From Actinoplanes oryzae (GTDB taxonomy: Bacteria > Actinomycetota > Actinomycetes > Mycobacteriales > Micromonosporaceae): a DNA stretch of 44,092 nucleotides. The notes under the pieces are model-generated. The model was not told the DNA's origin. It was given only the letters and a program-made list of their open reading frames with translations, and did no database searches. The DNA is taken from NCBI RefSeq assembly GCF_030757795.1, contig NZ_JAUQWH010000068.1, positions 1-44,092 on the forward strand. The letters are read 5' to 3'. A program made the translations under genes and the position numbers. Below, in pieces: positions 40,288 through 44,092 of this stretch (position 1 is its first letter; every line of letters starts with the position of its first letter).

Positions 40288-43200
40288 TCAAGCGCCCGAG
40301 GTCACACGGTACGCGTCGAAGACCCCGTCGACCTTGCGGACGGCGGCGACCAGGTGGCCCAGGTGCTTGGGGTCGGCCATCTCGAACGTGAACCGGCTGA
40401 CCGCCACCCGGTCGCGCGTCGTCGTGACGGTCGCGGACAGGATGTTGACGCGTTCCTCGCTCAGCACCCGCGTGACGTCGGCGAGCAGCTTGTGCCGGTC
40501 GAGCGCCTCCACCTGGATGGCGACCAGGAACGTCGACGCGGCGGTCGGCTTCCAGCTGACCTCGACGACGCGTTCCTCCTGGGCGCGCAGGTCCTCGGCG
40601 TTGGCACAGTCGTCGCGGTGCACGCTGACGCCGCCGGAGCGGGTGACGAAGCCGAAGACCGAGTCGCCCGGGACCGGCGTACAGCAGCGGGCGAGCTTGA
40701 CCCAGACGTCGCTGACGCCCTTCACCACCACGCCCGGATCCTGCGCGGAGGTGCGGTTGCGCGGCGGGCGGGTCGCGACGGCGGTCTCGGCGATGTCCTC
40801 GACCGCGCCCTCCTCGCCGCCGAAGCCGGCGACGAGCTTCTGGACGACCGACTGGGCGGAGACCGCGCTCTCCCCCACCGCCGCGTAGAGCGAGGCGACG
40901 TCGGCGAGATGCAGGTCGCGGGCGATGGTCGTGAGGTTGTCGCTGGTCAGCATGCGCTGCAGGGGCAGGCCCTGCTTGCGCATCGCCTTGACGATCGACT
41001 CCTTGCCGACCTCGATCGCTTCCTCGCGGCGCTCCTTGTTGAAGTACTGCCTGATCTTCGTACGCGCCCGCGGGCTCTTCACGAACCCGAGCCAGTCCTG
41101 CGTCGGGCCGGCCGTGGCCGACTTCGACGTGAAGATCTCGATGACGTCGCCGTTGGACAGCGTCGACTCCAGCGGCACGAGCTTGCCGTTGACCCGGGCG
41201 CCGATCGTCTTGTGCCCGACCTCGGTGTGCACCGCGTAGGCGAAGTCGACCGGCGTGGAGCCCGTCGGCAGGGGGATGACGTCTCCCTTGGGCGTGAAGA
41301 CGTACACCTCCTGGCTGGACAGGTCGAAGCGCAGCGCGTCCAGGAACTCGCTGGGGTCGCTGGCCTCGCGCTGCCAGTCGAGCAGCTGCCGCAGCCAGGT
41401 CATCTCGTCGATGTGGGCCGGCGGCCCGACGATCGTCGCGCCCTTCTGCTCCTTGTACTTCCAGTGCGCGGCGATGCCGAACTCCGCCGTCCGGTGCATC
41501 GCGAACGTGCGGATCTGCATCTCGACGGGCTTGCCGGTCGGGCCGATCACCGTCGTGTGCAGCGACTGGTACATGTTGAACTTCGGCATCGCGATGTAAT
41601 CCTTGAACCGGCCCGGCACCGGCTGCCAGTTGGCGTGGATGACCCCCAGCGCCGCATAGCAGTCCCGCACCGTGTCGACCAGGACCCGCACCCCGACCAG
41701 GTCGTAGATGTCGTTGAAGTCGCGGCCCCGCACGATCATCTTCTGATAGATCGAGTAGAGGTGCTTCGGCCGGCCGGTGACCTCCGCCTTGATCTTGGCA
41801 GACTTGAGGTCGAGCTGGACGCGGTTGGTCACCTGGCGCAGCAGATGCTCGCGCTGCGGCTGGTGCTCGCCGATCAGGCGGTTGATCTCCTCGAACCGCT
41901 TCGGGAAGAGCGTCCCGAAGGCGAGGTCCTCGAGCTCCCACTTGATCGTGTTCATGCCCAGGCGGTGCGCGAGGGGCGCCAGGATCTCCAGCGTCTCCTT
42001 CGCCTTCTGCTCCTGCTTCGGCCGCGGCAGGAACGTCAGGGTACGCATGTTGTGCAGCCGGTCGGCGAGCTTGATGACCAGCACCCGCGGGTCCTTGGCC
42101 ATCGCCACGACCATCTTGCGGATCGTCTCCGCCTTGGCGGCGTCGCCGAGCTTGACCCGGTCGAGCTTGGTCACGCCGTCGACGAGCAGCGCCACCTCGC
42201 CGCCGAAGTCGGCACGCATCTGCTCGAGGCCGTAGTCGGTATCCTCGATCGTGTCGTGCAGCAGCGCCGCCACCAGCGTCGTGGTGTCCATGCCAAGATT
42301 GGCCAGGATCGTCGCCACGGCGAGCGGGTGCGTGATGTAGGGGTCGCCCGACTTGCGATACTGCCCCGAGTGCCACCGAGCCGCCACGTCGAACGCCCGC
42401 TGCAGCGCCCGCCCGTCGGCCTTCGGATGACTCGCCCGGTGCGTCGCGATCAGCGGCTCGAGCACCTCGCTGACCTGCGTGCTCTGCCACGGCGCGTTGA
42501 ACCGCGCGAGCCGGGCCCGGACCCGCCGCCCGGTGGGCGCGCTGGCCAGCCCGAAACCCCCGGCCGTCTCCCCCGAGGCCGGCGAGACCGGCCGGGTCAC
42601 GTCGGGGTCGGGCAACTGCGACCCCGTGATGGGTACGCCGTTCGCGTCAATCGGCCGGCTGAGCTGCATCGGCCCGGGTGCCGGACGCGGGCTGCCCTTC
42701 TCGTCGGACACGGTCATGTTCGGCCCCGCGCCGCGGTCGGACGCGGTCATGTTCTCGCCCGCCCTGCCCTCGGTGTTGCCCGCGGCCTTTCCGCCGCTCT
42801 CGCCCCCGGCCTGCGCCGAAGCCGCCGGGGCCTTGGCCGCCGTCAAGTCCTGGGCTTGAGCCGCTGCCGGGGCCTTGGCCGCTGCCGGGGCCTGCGCTTG
42901 AGCCGCTGCCGGGGCCTTGGCCGGGGCCTTGGCCGCCGCCGGGGCCTTGCCCGCCGCCGCTCCACCCGCAGCCTTGGCCGGGGCCGTGACCTTCTTGGCC
43001 GGGGTCGCCTTGGCCGGAGTCCCCTCGGCCGCATTCGTCGTCCCCGGCGCCGCGCTGGCCGCGGTGGCCGGGCCCGGTGTCGGCTTGGTGGCTTTCGCCG
43101 CCCCCGGTGCCGGCGTGGCTGGTGTCGCCGCCCTCGGTGTCGACGCCCCCGGTGTCGGCGTGGCCGGTGCCGCCGTGGCCGGTGCCGCCGTGGCCGGTGT

Positions 43201-43446
43201 CGCCGTGGCCGGGGCCGCGGGCGTCCCGGTCGGGGTGCTCGCCGCCGGGGACGCGGCTGCGCCGGGCGTGCGCTCGGAGACCTGCGCCGCGCCGTCGGCA
43301 ACGGTGGAGGTCAGGTCAGGCTCCGCCGTCGACGCCGAGTCACTCGGCGTCGTCGAAGCCCTGGTCGCGTCGGTCGGCTGCACCGTGCCCTCCGTCGGAG
43401 GGGCGACGTCGCTGGACACCGGCCTCCTCACGTCGCTTCTGCTCAC
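40288..43446 (-). CDS. relA: Bifunctional (p)ppGpp synthetase/hydrolase Rel with long N-terminal extension
   Basis: Makes and degrades the stringent-response alarmone (p)ppGpp. From about residue 320: the HD hydrolase domain (LVAALLHDTIEDTDYG, H397/D398; VIKLADRLHNMRTL), the synthetase domain (VRGRDFNDIYDLVGVRVL, FKDYIAMPKFNMYQSLHTT), TGS (LPTGSTPVDFAYAVHTEVGH), a Cys-rich linker (LARCCTPVPGD) and a C-terminal ACT domain. The 1052-aa reading begins at GTG 43446; a GTG nine codons later, with GAGGAG just before it, is an alternative. Either way about 310 residues of Ala/Pro/Thr- and Ala/Lys-rich low complexity precede the enzyme; actinobacterial Rel proteins are usually about 750-850 aa. Confidence 0.95.
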   Translation of the reverse strand: MSRSDVRRPVSSDVAPPTEGTVQPTDATRASTTPSDSASTAEPDLTSTVADGAAQVSERTPGAAASPAASTPTGTPAAPATATPATAAPATAAPATPTPGASTPRAATPATPAPGAAKATKPTPGPATAASAAPGTTNAAEGTPAKATPAKKVTAPAKAAGGAAAGKAPAAAKAPAKAPAAAQAQAPAAAKAPAAAQAQDLTAAKAPAASAQAGGESGGKAAGNTEGRAGENMTASDRGAGPNMTVSDEKGSPRPAPGPMQLSRPIDANGVPITGSQLPDPDVTRPVSPASGETAGGFGLASAPTGRRVRARLARFNAPWQSTQVSEVLEPLIATHRASHPKADGRALQRAFDVAARWHSGQYRKSGDPYITHPLAVATILANLGMDTTTLVAALLHDTIEDTDYGLEQMRADFGGEVALLVDGVTKLDRVKLGDAAKAETIRKMVVAMAKDPRVLVIKLADRLHNMRTLTFLPRPKQEQKAKETLEILAPLAHRLGMNTIKWELEDLAFGTLFPKRFEEINRLIGEHQPQREHLLRQVTNRVQLDLKSAKIKAEVTGRPKHLYSIYQKMIVRGRDFNDIYDLVGVRVLVDTVRDCYAALGVIHANWQPVPGRFKDYIAMPKFNMYQSLHTTVIGPTGKPVEMQIRTFAMHRTAEFGIAAHWKYKEQKGATIVGPPAHIDEMTWLRQLLDWQREASDPSEFLDALRFDLSSQEVYVFTPKGDVIPLPTGSTPVDFAYAVHTEVGHKTIGARVNGKLVPLESTLSNGDVIEIFTSKSATAGPTQDWLGFVKSPRARTKIRQYFNKERREEAIEVGKESIVKAMRKQGLPLQRMLTSDNLTTIARDLHLADVASLYAAVGESAVSAQSVVQKLVAGFGGEEGAVEDIAETAVATRPPRNRTSAQDPGVVVKGVSDVWVKLARCCTPVPGDSVFGFVTRSGGVSVHRDDCANAEDLRAQEERVVEVSWKPTAASTFLVAIQVEALDRHKLLADVTRVLSEERVNILSATVTTTRDRVAVSRFTFEMADPKHLGHLVAAVRKVDGVFDAYRVTSGA
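42830..43216. repeat. Low-complexity coding repeats in the rel 5' region
   Basis: Two clusters of short direct repeats lie inside the rel N-terminal coding region. Near 42840-42960 an 18-bp-like unit built on GCCGGGGCCTTGGCC encodes Ala-Pro-Ala-Ala-Ala-Lys/Gln blocks. Near 43155-43216 a 15-bp unit (GGTGCCGCCGTGGCC) encodes Pro-Ala-Thr-Ala-Ala blocks. Such arrays are prone to length change by slippage. Confidence 0.6.
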
Positions 43447-43535
43447 TCGGTTGGAAACGCCATCCTACCCGTGGGCGTTCCCGGCCGCCCCGGCCCGAAC
43501 CGCCGAAAGAGTGCCGACGCCCGAGCAGAACCGGA

Positions 43536-44078
43536 TCAAACGGTCAGCAGGGCATGCACGCCCCGCGCCCCGAGCCGTTCCCGTCCGCCGAGGAAGCCCA
43601 GCTCCAGCACCACGGTGAGCCCGGCGACGGTCCCCCCGGCACGCTCGACAAGGTCCAGCGCCGCCCCGGCCGTGCCCCCGGTGGCCAGCACATCGTCGAG
43701 CACCAGCACCCGCTGCCCCGAGGCGAAGGAGTCCCGGTGCACCTCGAGCGTCGCCTCGCCGTACTCCAGCGCGTAGGAGGCCGCGAACACCTCCCGAGGC
43801 AGCTTGCCCGCCTTCCGCACCGGCACGACGCCCTTGCCGGTCGCATAGGCGACGGCAGCCGCGAGCACGAACCCCCGCGCCTCGATCCCGGCGACGACAT
43901 CGAACGAGTCCGCCCCGTAGTGCGCAACGATCCCGTCGACGACCTGCCGGAACACCGCACCATCGGCGAACAGCGGCGTCAGATCCTTGAAAACGATGCC
44001 CGCCTTGGGGAAATCCGGCACATCGAGCACCCGCCCGGCCACCAGCCGAGCAACCTCCGGCCCGCTGTCCCCACGCAC
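43536..44078 (-). CDS. apt: Adenine phosphoribosyltransferase
   Basis: A purine-salvage enzyme making AMP from adenine and PRPP; about 180 aa. DVPDFPKAGIVFKDLTPLFADG is the typical Apt start region, GIEARGFVLAAAVAYATGKG the adenine-site segment, and VLVLDDVLATGGTAGAAL the PRPP-binding motif. The stop at 43536 is inside the window. GTG 44078 is the first usable start seen, but the frame stays open to the window edge, so the true start may lie beyond 44092. It is 89 bp upstream of rel on the same strand, the usual apt-rel order. Confidence 0.95.
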   Translation of the reverse strand: MRGDSGPEVARLVAGRVLDVPDFPKAGIVFKDLTPLFADGAVFRQVVDGIVAHYGADSFDVVAGIEARGFVLAAAVAYATGKGVVPVRKAGKLPREVFAASYALEYGEATLEVHRDSFASGQRVLVLDDVLATGGTAGAALDLVERAGGTVAGLTVVLELGFLGGRERLGARGVHALLTV

Positions 44079-44092
44079 ATCCGCCGCAGTCT

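Noticed and set aside
40354..43776. A 1140-codon plus-strand frame over rel
   Set aside because: It is antisense to rel, which has HD, synthetase, TGS and ACT motifs in order; the plus-strand product is Arg-rich with no features.

Overview
The window is 44 kb of very GC-rich actinobacterial DNA. Strong third-position G/C bias, many GTG and TTG starts, start codons only 6-8 bases after a TANNNT hexamer (leaderless transcription), a urease operon without ureE, a WhiG/FliA-type sigma factor and an apt-rel-(peptidyl-prolyl isomerase)-metallohydrolase-hisS block all fit a filamentous actinomycete. A member of the Micromonosporaceae, Actinoplanes-like, is my best guess; that placement is inference.

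Left (1-7954): a minus-strand sugar operon (solute-binding lipoprotein, two ABC permeases, a GH20 beta-N-acetylhexosaminidase cut by the window edge) lies beside a D-amino-acid-like catabolic module. The module has a PLP/zinc fold-type III deaminase on the minus strand and, divergently, a winged-helix regulator, a cog3964-type amidohydrolase and a RidA protein. The promoter of the sugar operon and the regulator promoter carry the same 17-bp element (16/17 identical, same orientation, both just downstream of a predicted -10). The two operons are therefore probably one regulon, plausibly for scavenging amino-sugar and D-amino-acid material such as cell-wall debris.

7942-14515: accessory genes. 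They include a membrane-anchored polymorphic-toxin-like protein ending in a Tox-REase-5-type nuclease domain, with its overlapping immunity-like gene; a GNAT; a deazaflavin-dependent nitroreductase gene broken by a one-base deletion; a leaderless dienelactone hydrolase; and a solitary protein with a C-terminal HEPN-type RxxxxH motif in visibly less GC-rich DNA.

14702-19159: urease operon ureABCFGD, every junction overlapping, with a GlnR-type box about 40 bp upstream of ureA. 19280-24224: a DUF3800-like gene, a WhiG/FliA-type sigma factor with an unusual C-terminal tail, a degenerate GC-rich tandem repeat, a small conserved-looking protein, and a Ser/Thr kinase whose extracellular part looks like a CBM2 cellulose-binding module. 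24683-27406: a cyanophycin synthetase.

27783-33412: small regulatory and metabolic genes. These are a divergent leaderless hydrolase/GNAT pair with only 33 bp between start codons, a DGPF protein plus ECF42-type sigma factor with a matching candidate promoter, a 45-aa membrane protein, a thioesterase divergent from an HxlR regulator with a palindrome inside its promoter, an MFS exporter and a gene remnant.

33439-44092: housekeeping block. hisS, a glyoxalase II-like hydrolase, two tandem membrane-anchored cyclophilins (the first lacking the catalytic Arg), a hairpin terminator, a GNAT, a GH36 alpha-galactosidase, a Rel (p)ppGpp synthetase/hydrolase with a roughly 310-aa low-complexity N-terminal extension, and apt.
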